In this document: positions 7,834 through 14,583 of the stretch, one piece after another
Position numbering within the stretch: position 1 is the first letter of the stretch
Layout: each line of letters starts with the position of its first letter
NCBI GenBank assembly: GCA_049698095.1
Contig: JBAVXA010000115.1
Span: forward strand, 1-27,183
DNA length: 27,183 nt
Direction: 5' to 3'
Origin: JBEEJL01 sp049698095
GTDB lineage: Bacteria; Pseudomonadota; Gammaproteobacteria; Burkholderiales; JBEEJL01
Translations under genes and position numbers: made by a program
Notes under the pieces: model-generated
What the model saw: only the letters and a program-made list of their open reading frames with translations
Database searches by the model: none
What the model was told of the DNA's origin: nothing

Positions 7834-8408
7834 ATGCTATTCTCTCCCGCATTGCCGCGCTCGACCCCAAACTGCAACGCATCGGCATCGCGGCTATCCT
7901 GCTGCTGATTGGCTTCGAATCCTGGCAACTGGTATTGAAAAAACCGCTTGCCGAGTTTCGTTTGAAGCAGCAGGAAAAAATCGCGCTTGAGCGCGGCGCG
8001 GCCGAGGCTGATAAATATCCGGCAGAGCTGGTGCGCCTGAACAAAGAAGTAACCGACCTGCGCACGCAGATTCTCGGCACCAATAATAGCCTTAACACGG
8101 ATCAGATGGTAGTAAAGCTGGTGGATGACCTTGCCACGATCGGTAAGCGTCACGGCGTTAAACTGGGCAATGTGGTTCCCAACGCCGAGCGCAATATCTT
8201 CATGTTCAGCGAAGTGGCATTCGATATCAGCGCCAAAGGCAGCTACAGCGCGTTATATAATTGGCTGTCGTCGCTGGAAAACGAACTCGGCCCGTTGGTC
8301 GTTTCGCAATTGGAAATTCGCCCTCCCGGCGGAGCGGAAAAAGAATTGGGCTTGACGGTCAAGCTCTCCGCCTATCATTTGGTAAAAGATGTCGAGGACA
8401 TCAAATGA
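7830..8408 (+). CDS. PilO/MshJ-like pilus assembly protein
   Basis: A 192-residue inner-membrane protein that would pair with the PilN-like protein to bridge the inner membrane and the secretin. It has a short cytoplasmic N-terminus, a membrane helix at about residues 17-33 and a periplasmic coiled coil (about 40-72). A ferredoxin-like domain from about 90 includes VKLVDDLATIGKRHGVKLG and AFDISAKGSYSALYNWLSSLENELGPLVV. The latter pattern is typical of PilO/GspM. The start overlaps the upstream stop (AATGA) and the stop overlaps the next start (ATGA). No catalytic residues are expected. MshJ is the closest functional label given the order of the locus. Confidence 0.8.
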   Translation: MNAILSRIAALDPKLQRIGIAAILLLIGFESWQLVLKKPLAEFRLKQQEKIALERGAAEADKYPAELVRLNKEVTDLRTQILGTNNSLNTDQMVVKLVDDLATIGKRHGVKLGNVVPNAERNIFMFSEVAFDISAKGSYSALYNWLSSLENELGPLVVSQLEIRPPGGAEKELGLTVKLSAYHLVKDVEDIK

Positions 8409-8779
8409 TATTGACGCGACATTTCCTCCTCGCGTTTCTGCTTGCCAGCAGCTGGACGGCCGGCGCGGCCGATAGCACGCCGCGCAGGCTGGCGCATGAT
8501 CCGTTTGCGCGGCCGGCTTTTGCCATGCCCGCAGTTCCGGCCAGCCCGACCGGCCCGGTTGCGGCTCCCGGCGGGGACGCCGCAGCGGAGTTACCCTTTC
8601 AGTTATTGATGGTTATCAACGCAGGTAACCATTCGGTGGTCAATGCCGGCGGCAAAATGTTAAAGTTGCGGGAAAGGATCGAGGGATATCAATTGATATC
8701 GGTCGGCGACGGCAGAGCGACTTTCATTAAAGATGGGGTCCGGCACGTGGCTGAAATAGGCAAGGAAATAAAAAAATGA
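8405..8779 (+). CDS. PilP/MshK-like periplasmic connector
   Basis: A 124-residue exported protein linking the PilN/PilO layer to the secretin. The N-terminus (about 1-22, MILTRHFLLAFLLASSWTAGAA) is a signal peptide or anchor without a lipobox Cys, unlike classical PilP. A Pro-rich linker follows, starting with the HDPFARPAFA motif. The end is a compact HR-type beta domain (about 60-124: VINAGNHSVVNAGGKMLKLRERIEGYQLISVGDGRATFIKDG) resembling GspC/PilP/MshK. The start at 8405 is chosen because it overlaps the upstream stop and begins directly with the signal sequence. The final codons ATA AAA AAA TGA contain an in-frame A_AAA_AAA heptamer leading in the -1 frame into the secretin. Confidence 0.78.
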   Translation: MILTRHFLLAFLLASSWTAGAADSTPRRLAHDPFARPAFAMPAVPASPTGPVAAPGGDAAAELPFQLLMVINAGNHSVVNAGGKMLKLRERIEGYQLISVGDGRATFIKDGVRHVAEIGKEIKK

Positions 8780-10167
8780 AGCTAAAAACGATGTCCGCCC
8801 TTTTTTCGCTGGTGGTCGTGGCCCTCGGCGCAGGGACCGAGGCGCTGGCGCGCGATCCGAAGGCAATCGCGCCAATTATTCAAAATGACAAAGTCAGCAT
8901 GAATTTCAGCGATCAGCCAATTCAGGAAGTGGTGAATGCGTTGTCGCGTACGCACCAAGTCAATATCATTCTTGGGAAAGGCGTCACCGGCAATATTTCA
9001 CTCAACCTTTACAACGTATCGCTGGAACAGGCGATCCAGTCGGTCGCCGATTCTGCCGGCTTTGCCCTGGAAAACCGCAGTGGCAATTTTTACATCGTTG
9101 ACCGCAAGGATGTCAGCCAGGACGCTGCGTACGGCGTCACCGCGATCAAATCTTTTAAAATCCAGTATTCCGACCCGAAGAAAGCCAGCGAAATTCTTAC
9201 CAAATATTTGTCCCGCTACGGAAAACTGACCCTGCTGGAAGAGCGCAAGATGGTCATCGTCGAGGACGCGCCGGATTTTCTTGGGCGCATGCAACGCCTG
9301 CTGCAGGAAATCGACGTCGAACCGAAACAGATCATGATCGAAGCGAAGATACTCGAAATCACGCTCGACAACACGGAATCATTCGGTGTGGACTGGAGCA
9401 AGATATTCAGCGGCGGTGGCAACGGCGGGACAAACAGCCTGGGAACCCAGGGGATTGCCAACCGCAACCAGGCCGGGCTGTTTTTCAATTACTTTAATAA
9501 CAATATCCAGCTCTATCTGAATGCGCTTTCCACGAAAGGTCGCGTGCATACATTGTCCACGCCGAAATTGCTGACCCTCGAAAATCAGGAAGCAACCACC
9601 AAGGTCGGGAAGAATTTTGGCTACCTTTCATCCACAACGGCAAACAACATTACCACCTCGAGCGTGTCGTTCCTCGAGACGGGCGTCATCCTTAAAGTGA
9701 CGCCGTCTGTCGACGATCAAGGGCGAATCATGATGAAAATACATCCGGAGGTCAGTACCGGAAGTATCCGCACGGCGGGCGGGAACAGCATCCCGGACAA
9801 AAGCACCACGGAAGTGACGACGCAAATGCTCGCCAATGATGGCCAGCCGATTTTGATCGGCGGCCTGATCAAGAACGTTACCAGCCGAAATCGTAACGGC
9901 GTGCCGGTCATCGGCGACATACCGATTTTCGGCGCCTTGTTCTCAAGCACCGACGATGTGATTGCGACCACGGAAACCATCGTGATCATCACGCCGTATA
10001 TTGTTAAACAGCCGTCGAGCACCGTCACTTCGGACACGGTCAGCAAGATCGATTCCTCGCAGCAGACATTCCTGCGCCAAAGCAACCAATTGGAAACCGT
10101 GCTCGAATCGCCGACCTATAAGATCCACAATAATTTTCTTGATAATAATTTGCCCGTTGCGAAATAA
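8776..10167 (+). CDS. mshL: MshL-like outer-membrane secretin
   Basis: The outer-membrane pore of the pilus system, 463 residues. A signal peptide ends near residue 26 (EALA|RD) and no lipobox is present. An STN/N0-type domain lies at about 39-110 (VSMNFSDQPIQEVVNALSRT) and one N1-type KH-like domain at about 124-182. The secretin beta-barrel core starts near 187 (IMIEAKILEITLDNTESFGVDW). The signature VPVIGDIPIFGALFSS lies at about 375-392 and ends in TIVIITPYIV. A polar tail of about 55 residues follows. No AMIN domain is present, so it is closer to MshL than to PilQ, and it is shorter than typical MshL (about 550). It is the last gene before the terminator. Whether it needs a pilotin is not visible. 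Confidence 0.85.
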   Translation: MKLKTMSALFSLVVVALGAGTEALARDPKAIAPIIQNDKVSMNFSDQPIQEVVNALSRTHQVNIILGKGVTGNISLNLYNVSLEQAIQSVADSAGFALENRSGNFYIVDRKDVSQDAAYGVTAIKSFKIQYSDPKKASEILTKYLSRYGKLTLLEERKMVIVEDAPDFLGRMQRLLQEIDVEPKQIMIEAKILEITLDNTESFGVDWSKIFSGGGNGGTNSLGTQGIANRNQAGLFFNYFNNNIQLYLNALSTKGRVHTLSTPKLLTLENQEATTKVGKNFGYLSSTTANNITTSSVSFLETGVILKVTPSVDDQGRIMMKIHPEVSTGSIRTAGGNSIPDKSTTEVTTQMLANDGQPILIGGLIKNVTSRNRNGVPVIGDIPIFGALFSSTDDVIATTETIVIITPYIVKQPSSTVTSDTVSKIDSSQQTFLRQSNQLETVLESPTYKIHNNFLDNNLPVAK

Positions 10168-10185
10168 TCCATTGCTGCTGCAAAT

Positions 10186-10213
10186 AAAAAAGCCGGCTTG
10201 CGCCGGCTTTTTT
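10186..10213. terminator. Bidirectional rho-independent terminator
   Basis: A six-base GC stem GCCGGC/GCCGGC with a TTGC loop is flanked by AAAAAA on the left and TTTTTT on the right, so the structure works in both directions. It ends the + strand pilus operon and also the - strand Spy-like gene that converges on it. Confidence 0.93.
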
Positions 10214-10215
10214 AT

Positions 10216-10235
10216 TAAATATAATCAAATACTTA
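10216..10235 (-). repeat. AT-rich IHF-consensus element, copy at Spy-like gene 3' end
   Basis: On the + strand the element contains AATCAAATACTTA, a full match to the IHF consensus WATCAANNNNTTR, with an AT-rich stretch on the WATCAA side. It matches 17 of 20 positions of the copy at 24449-24468. On the - strand its first three bases are the TAA stop of the Spy-like gene. IHF binding is inferred. Confidence 0.55.
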
Positions 10236-10727
10236 TTGCGGTTTAGGCATCTTGTCGTGCATGCCTTGCATATCGTGCATTTTGTCGCGCATTCCCTGCA
10301 TCTTGCCCATTCTGCCTTTGATTTCGCCCACGACAATGGATTGGCGGTCCGGCGACAGGCTGGCGTAAAACTTCAACGCATCGCGGTGAAATGCTTTGCG
10401 CGCAGCGATACTTTTGTCTTGCGCCGACTCCATTATCGCGTTTACTGCCGCGAGATCAGGCTGGGCCTTATCCATTTCCGCCTTGATCGCGGCCTGGGTT
10501 TGCGTATGCGTATCGCGCATTTGCTTGCCCATGGCGTCGTGTTGCAACTTCAACGCCTGCCATTGCGTTTCCTGCTCGCCCGTCAGATTGAGTTGTTGAT
10601 GCAGTTTGTCGCTGAACATCATATTCTGATGCATCCCTGCACCGTGCATTCCATGATGACCCATGCCAGCGACGGCAACGCCGACCAATCCAAATATGCC
10701 AAGTGCTGCGATTACCAGTTTGTTCAT
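10233..10727 (-). CDS. Spy/CpxP-like LTXXQ periplasmic protein, Met/His-rich
   Basis: A secreted protein of 164 residues, probably a periplasmic chaperone or metal-stress sensor. A signal peptide (about 1-20) ends in VAVA|GM. The mature N-terminus is rich in Met and His (GMGHHGMHGAGMHQNMM), and the C-terminus has spaced Met residues (MGKMQGMRDKMHDMQGMHDKM), which suggests soft-metal binding such as copper; that is inference. Two family motifs are present: LNLTGEQETQW (about 46-56) and LSPDRQ (near 128). The helices between them fit the Spy fold. The start has a good site, GGAG eight bases upstream. It is transcribed divergently from the MBL hydrolase and ends at a shared terminator. Confidence 0.85.
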   Translation of the reverse strand: MNKLVIAALGIFGLVGVAVAGMGHHGMHGAGMHQNMMFSDKLHQQLNLTGEQETQWQALKLQHDAMGKQMRDTHTQTQAAIKAEMDKAQPDLAAVNAIMESAQDKSIAARKAFHRDALKFYASLSPDRQSIVVGEIKGRMGKMQGMRDKMHDMQGMHDKMPKPQ

Positions 10728-10818
10728 GCTGTTTCTCCAGAGATTAATGAAATATCGATCATGCTGCCGGTTGACTGATCAGAAATGACAAAGTTCAATT
10801 TGCCGCCTGTCCGATCAG

Positions 10819-10836
10819 GCAAACCGCGCGGTTTGC
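10819..10836. promoter_or_regulatory. 18-bp perfect palindrome in a divergent promoter region
   Basis: GCAAACCGCGCGGTTTGC is a perfect 18-bp inverted repeat between the divergently transcribed Spy-like and MBL-hydrolase genes. Its left end overlaps a second, smaller inverted repeat, GCCTG (10805-10809) with CAGGC (10816-10820). There is no T-run, so it is not a simple terminator. An operator for a dimeric regulator is the likeliest reading; no regulator is encoded beside it. Confidence 0.5.
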
Positions 10837-10880
10837 TGTAACATTATTGTTTGTCATTGATAATTTCCACGCCCACCCTG

Positions 10881-11945
10881 ATGAACGCGCCCCTCTATAA
10901 CGCGATTGACTACACCTTCGCTGACACGATTCCCGCGCCGGGGAAGGTCATGCAGGTGGCACCAGACATTTTATGGCTACGCATGCCGCTCCCGTTCGCT
11001 CTGAACCATATCAACCTGTGGTTGTTGCGCGACACAGGTGGCTGGGCGATTATCGACACTGGATTCGGCCATGAAGAAACCAAAATATTCTGGGAACAGA
11101 TTTTCAGTTCGGTGCTCGCCGGACAAAAAATCACCCGCGTGATCGTCACGCACTACCATCCAGACCACATCGGTTCGGCGGCATGGCTATGCCAGCGCTG
11201 GCAGGTGCCGCTGTGGATAACCACGGCGGAATACCTGACCGCGCATGCTGTAAGCAACAACCGCGGCGGCTTTGAGCCTGCCGCCGCACAGGCATTATTC
11301 CGCGCCCATGGCCTGACCGATACCCAGCTCAAAGCACAGGACACGCGCGGCAATGCCTATGCGCGCGGCGTTCCCGCCCTGCCCGCGACGTACGTGCGCA
11401 TCATCGACGGCGACGTGTTGCGCATCGGCCAGCACGACTGGCGTGTCAAGACGGCCTTCGGCCACGCGCCGGAACACGCCACATTCTATTGCGACGAATT
11501 AAAAGTATTGATCTCGGGTGATCAGGTTTTGCCGCGCATCACGACCAACGTCGGCGTGTGGGGCAATCAACCCGACGCGAATCCTTTGGAGCTATTCCTG
11601 CGCTCGCTCGATTTTTTCGAACCGCTGGCGCACGACACGTTGGTGCTGCCGTCGCACGACCGCGTATTTCGCGGCCTGCATGTCCGCCTGCAACAATTGC
11701 GTGAGCACCACGCAGCGCGGCTGGATGAATTAGTACACGCACTGGATAAACCGAAAACCGCCGCGGATTTACTGCCGGTGTTATTCAAGCGTGCATTGGA
11801 CGACCATCAACTGATGTTCGCCATCGGCGAAACCGTCGCACATTTGAATTATCTATTCAACCAGAAAAGAATTGTTCGTTCACAAAACGCAGACGGCAAA
11901 TATTATTTTGCGCGCTCCAGCGTGCATGCAGAAGGCGCGCCGTAG
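10881..11945 (+). CDS. MBL-fold metallo-hydrolase
   Basis: A metallo-beta-lactamase-fold hydrolase of 354 residues, probably binding two zinc ions. The metal motif THYHPDHIG (HxHxDH) is at about residues 87-95. A later GHAPEH and the SGDQVL stretch provide the third His and the bridging Asp, and a further His lies in PSHDRVF. After the MBL core, a helical C-terminal part of about 100 residues resembles the winged-helix tail seen in several MBL hydrolases. The substrate cannot be read; thioesters, lactones and alkyl sulfates are all known in this superfamily. The frame extends to a TTG at 10851, but ATG at 10881 is preferred. Neither start has a strong ribosome site. Confidence 0.85.
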   Translation: MNAPLYNAIDYTFADTIPAPGKVMQVAPDILWLRMPLPFALNHINLWLLRDTGGWAIIDTGFGHEETKIFWEQIFSSVLAGQKITRVIVTHYHPDHIGSAAWLCQRWQVPLWITTAEYLTAHAVSNNRGGFEPAAAQALFRAHGLTDTQLKAQDTRGNAYARGVPALPATYVRIIDGDVLRIGQHDWRVKTAFGHAPEHATFYCDELKVLISGDQVLPRITTNVGVWGNQPDANPLELFLRSLDFFEPLAHDTLVLPSHDRVFRGLHVRLQQLREHHAARLDELVHALDKPKTAADLLPVLFKRALDDHQLMFAIGETVAHLNYLFNQKRIVRSQNADGKYYFARSSVHAEGAP

Positions 11946-12008
11946 CGTGCACAATGCGCCAGCTTTTCGATTGTTTACGCCGGCCGCCGGTCGATTAAAA
12001 ACCTCTGG

Positions 12009-12356
12009 TCAGTTCGCCCGCGGGGATTCCAGGCGAAACGCGGATTGCAGCTTTGCCGGCACGGCGCCCGTGTTCTCCCACATCAGGCAAAATGTGCTCG
12101 CTTGATCGGCAACGTAACTATTTGAATAATTTGAATATTTCCCTTTGTCGGGATAGGTGACGTTGTTGCCATGATGAAAATGCAGGTTGAATTCCAGGTC
12201 GGCACTGGATTCGAAACGGTAGTGCAGACTTTGTCCCGCTTTCATGTCCAGGCATTCTTCATGCACTTGTTTCACCGGTAATAGAATGTCAATGGATTGC
12301 TGTTGCGCCTGGCACAGTAAAGGCAGGAACAGAAATACGGGCAGGAGGCGACGCAT
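12009..12356 (-). CDS. Small secreted protein, GOLD-like beta domain, unknown function
   Basis: A 115-residue exported protein that I cannot name. The signal peptide MRRLLPVFLFLPLLCQA|QQQ fixes the start at 12356, which also has a GGAAGCGAG ribosome site; the open frame extends 28 codons further but that part overlaps the upstream gene. The mature part is beta-rich: LDMKAGQSLHYRFESSADLEFNLHFHHGNNVTYPDKG, then FCLMWENTGAVPAKLQSAF. The alternating pattern with a late CLMWEN strand resembles small GOLD/emp24-type beta-sandwich domains, an impression only. The mature Cys residues (ECLD and FCLMW) could form a disulfide. It follows a small membrane-protein gene by 17 bases, so the two probably form an operon. 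Confidence 0.6.
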   Translation of the reverse strand: MRRLLPVFLFLPLLCQAQQQSIDILLPVKQVHEECLDMKAGQSLHYRFESSADLEFNLHFHHGNNVTYPDKGKYSNYSNSYVADQASTFCLMWENTGAVPAKLQSAFRLESPRAN

Positions 12357-12373
12357 GTCTTTACTCGCTTCCG

Positions 12374-12541
12374 CTAGGCGCAATAGCGCAGGACAAAATC
12401 GATCAGGATTTGCGGCGAAAAATAGCCGCTGAAAATCCATCCGAGTAAAATTCCCGCGCCTATCCCTAACGCAACAAGATATTTGCGCGGATACGGTTGC
12501 GCAATCTGACCGGATTCACCGGTGTGGTTGGGCAGAGACAT
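12374..12541 (-). CDS. Small single-pass membrane protein, unknown function
   Basis: A predicted 55-residue protein with a polar N-terminus (about 1-18) and one or two short hydrophobic segments (LVALGIGAGILLGWIFSGYF, then ILIDFVLRYCA). I do not recognise it. The frame continues upstream to ATG codons at 12550 and 12568; none of the starts has a clear ribosome site, so 12541 is a compromise. It lies directly upstream of the small secreted protein on the same strand and diverges from the YeeE/YedE transporter. Small ORFs like this can be spurious, but the hydrophobic pattern and operon-like spacing argue for a real gene. Confidence 0.5.
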   Translation of the reverse strand: MSLPNHTGESGQIAQPYPRKYLVALGIGAGILLGWIFSGYFSPQILIDFVLRYCA

Positions 12542-12594
12542 AGGGAACATCCACGGCTGCTGACGCATGCGTTAAAATAGCAGCATAATTGCAT

Positions 12595-12599
12595 GGGAG
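12595..12599 (+). promoter_or_regulatory. Shine-Dalgarno site fixing the transporter start
   Basis: GGGAG sits four bases before ATG at 12604. It favours this start over the TTG at 12589 that opens the same frame. Confidence 0.65.
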
Positions 12600-12603
12600 C
12601 AGT

Positions 12604-13725
12604 ATGGCAACTACCACCAATCTGGCGGCGCTCGTCGCTTCGGGCGGATTCATGCTCGGATTCGTCTTCGGCTTCGTCGCCAACAAAACCAATTTCTGCA
12701 CCATGGGCGCGGTATCCGATATCGTCAACATGGGCAGCTGGGATCGCATGCGCATGTGGTTGCTGGCGATTGCCGTCGCGATGCTCGGCGCGGGGCTATT
12801 GCAATACGCTGGCCTCGTCGACCTGACCAAATCCATTTACGTCCGACCCAGTCTTAACTGGCTCTCGTATATCGTCGGCGGAATATTATTCGGTGTCGGC
12901 ATGACGCTGGCTTCCGGCTGCGGCAGCAAGACGCTGATCCGCGTCGGAACGGGCAATCTCAAGTCACTCATTGTCATGCTGGTCCTTAGTATCAGCGCGT
13001 ATATGACGCTCAAAGGCCTGTTTGCGCCGTTGCGCGCCTATGGCCTCGACCAGATCAACGTAAATCTGGCAGCAAACAAAATCAGTCATCAGGACCTCGC
13101 CAGCGTGTTAGGCGGTCTGACGAATATCGGTCATGACCCGCTGGCGCTGATTCTGAGCGCGGCCTTATTCGCCGCATTATTGTTTTTCATCCTGAAAGAC
13201 GGGGCTTTCCGCCGCGAAAAAAATTATCTGCTCGGTGGCAGCGTGATCGGGCTACTGGTTGTGGCCGGCTGGTATGTCAGCGGGCATCTCGGCTACGGCG
13301 AAAACCCCGATACATTGGAAACCGTATATTTCGGCACCAACACGCGCACTATTGAATCACTGACTTTTATCGCTCCGGTCGCCTATTCGCTTGAAATACT
13401 CATGCTGTGGACCGACAAGTCCTTGTCCGTGACTTTCGGCATCGCCTCAACCGCCGGCGTGATACTCGGCTCCTTCGCCTACGCTCTTGCCAGCAGGACG
13501 TTTCGCTGGGAGAGTTTCGCGTCGGCCGTCGACCTGCGCAATCACATCGCCGGCGGTGTGCTGATGGGCTTTGGCGGCGTCACAGCCATGGGCTGCACCA
13601 TCGGGCAGGGCATTACCGGCGTCTCCACTCTCGCGCTCGGCTCGTTCATCACCTTTGCCGGCATCGTCGCCGGCAGTGCCGCAACAATAAAATATCAGTA
13701 CTGGCGCATCGCCAGCGAAAATTGA
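12604..13725 (+). CDS. YeeE/YedE (TsuA-type) sulfur-compound transporter
   Basis: An inner-membrane protein of 373 residues with about nine to ten hydrophobic helices. The YeeE/YedE family moves thiosulfate or related sulfur groups across the membrane by relay between conserved cysteines. Three family cysteines are visible: NFCTMG (C32), SGCGSKT (C106) and MGCTIGQGITG (about C331). Their internal repeat arrangement is typical of this fold. No TusA-like partner gene is adjacent, although many family members are paired with one. The stop codon overlaps the -35 element of the following tRNA promoter. The exact substrate is inferred from the family. Confidence 0.85.
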   Translation: MATTTNLAALVASGGFMLGFVFGFVANKTNFCTMGAVSDIVNMGSWDRMRMWLLAIAVAMLGAGLLQYAGLVDLTKSIYVRPSLNWLSYIVGGILFGVGMTLASGCGSKTLIRVGTGNLKSLIVMLVLSISAYMTLKGLFAPLRAYGLDQINVNLAANKISHQDLASVLGGLTNIGHDPLALILSAALFAALLFFILKDGAFRREKNYLLGGSVIGLLVVAGWYVSGHLGYGENPDTLETVYFGTNTRTIESLTFIAPVAYSLEILMLWTDKSLSVTFGIASTAGVILGSFAYALASRTFRWESFASAVDLRNHIAGGVLMGFGGVTAMGCTIGQGITGVSTLALGSFITFAGIVAGSAATIKYQYWRIASEN

Positions 13726-13750
13726 CAGTTAAGGCGTGTAAAGCTAAAAT
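13722..13750 (+). promoter_or_regulatory. Sigma70 promoter of tRNA-Lys
   Basis: A perfect -35 TTGACA (13722-13727) is separated by 17 bases from a near-consensus -10 TAAAAT (13745-13750). A GC-rich discriminator GCGCAGC follows, as in stringently controlled stable-RNA promoters. The tRNA starts about 15 bases after the -10. The -35 contains the TGA stop of the upstream transporter. Confidence 0.88.
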
Positions 13751-13764
13751 GCGCAGCTTGATTC

Positions 13765-13840
13765 GGGTCGTTAGCTCAGTTGGTAGAGCAGCGGACTTTT
13801 AATCCGTTGGTCGCAGGTTCAAGTCCCGCACGGCCTACCA
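13765..13840 (+). tRNA. tRNA-Lys (anticodon UUU)
   Basis: A 76-base tRNA with CCA encoded. The acceptor stem GGGTCGT pairs with ACGGCCT (including G-U pairs at the first and fourth positions). The D-arm has TAGCTCAGTTGGTAGAGCA. The anticodon stem GCGGA/TCCGT encloses the loop CTTTTAA, giving anticodon TTT at 13798-13800. The T-arm GCAGGTTCAAGTCCCGC is canonical. It has its own promoter and terminator. Confidence 0.97.
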
Positions 13841-13844
13841 GATC

Positions 13845-13876
13845 AAAGGGCCAGCTTGCAAAAGCTGGCCCTTTTT
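13845..13876. terminator. Rho-independent terminator after tRNA-Lys
   Basis: The inverted repeat AAAGGGCCAGCTT/AAGCTGGCCCTTT with a GCAA loop ends in a T-run on the + strand. The A-run on the left side is short, so termination of the convergent peroxiredoxin gene is possible but weaker. Confidence 0.9.
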
Positions 13877-13898
13877 CTTTTCTGCATTCCTGCGAATA

Positions 13899-14540
13899 CT
13901 ATTTATTGGGTTGCGGCGTGATGCGTAAATAAGGCTTCAGGGCCTTGTATCCTTTGGGATATTTTTGCTTGATCAACTCCGGGTCCTGCACCGAAGTCGG
14001 AATGATCACGTCCTGCCCGTTTTGCCAGTTCACCGGCGTGGCAACGGTGTAATTATCAAACAATTGCAGCGAATCGATGACGCGCAGAATCTCCTCGAAA
14101 TTGCGCCCCGTGCTGGCCGGATAGGTAAATGTGGTACGGATTTTTTTCTTCGGATCGATAATGAATACCGAGCGCACGGTCTGCGTGTCGTTGGCGTTCG
14201 GGTGAATCATGTCGTACAACGTGGATACCTTTTTGTCCGGGTCGCCAAGAATGGGGAAATTCACTGCGGTGCCTTGCGTTTCGGCGATATCGCCGACCCA
14301 TTGATTATGCGAATTGACATCATCAACACTGATCGCCATCACTTTGACATTGCGTTTGGCGAATTCGTCTTTCAGTTTGGCGGTGTAGCCAAGCTCGGTC
14401 GTGCAAACCGGGGTGAAATCCTTGGGATGAGAAAACAGAATGCCCCAGCTATCGCCCAGCCACTGATGAAAATTGATTTTTCCTGCGGTGGAATCCTGAA
14501 TAAAATCCGGCGCGGTATCGCCGAGTCGTAGTGTGGTCAT
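13899..14540 (-). CDS. 1-Cys peroxiredoxin (Prx6 type)
   Basis: A cytoplasmic thiol peroxidase of 213 residues that reduces H2O2 and organic peroxides. The peroxidatic Cys is C46 in the motif HPKDFTPVCTTELG. No other Cys exists in the protein, so it is a strict 1-Cys enzyme needing an external thiol for recycling. The extended C-terminal domain (NWQNGQDVIIPTSVQDPELIKQKYPKGYKALKPYLR) is diagnostic of the Prx6 subfamily and distinguishes it from AhpC. The start has a strong AGGAGA ribosome site. It is the last gene of the long - strand block, 43 bases after queC, and may be read through from it or have its own promoter. Confidence 0.93.
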   Translation of the reverse strand: MTTLRLGDTAPDFIQDSTAGKINFHQWLGDSWGILFSHPKDFTPVCTTELGYTAKLKDEFAKRNVKVMAISVDDVNSHNQWVGDIAETQGTAVNFPILGDPDKKVSTLYDMIHPNANDTQTVRSVFIIDPKKKIRTTFTYPASTGRNFEEILRVIDSLQLFDNYTVATPVNWQNGQDVIIPTSVQDPELIKQKYPKGYKALKPYLRITPQPNK

Positions 14541-14583
14541 GATTCTTCTCCTGTAAAAAATACGTAGTTCCGGCGCAAGACTT

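Noticed and set aside
10236..10778. Open frame of 180 codons on the + strand
   Set aside because: It is antisense to the Spy-like gene, whose signal peptide, family motifs and ribosome site are convincing. The + strand product looks like a shadow.
13899..14540. AhpC with a missing resolving cysteine
   Set aside because: The extended C-terminal domain and the single Cys identify it as a true Prx6-type 1-Cys peroxiredoxin, so nothing is missing.
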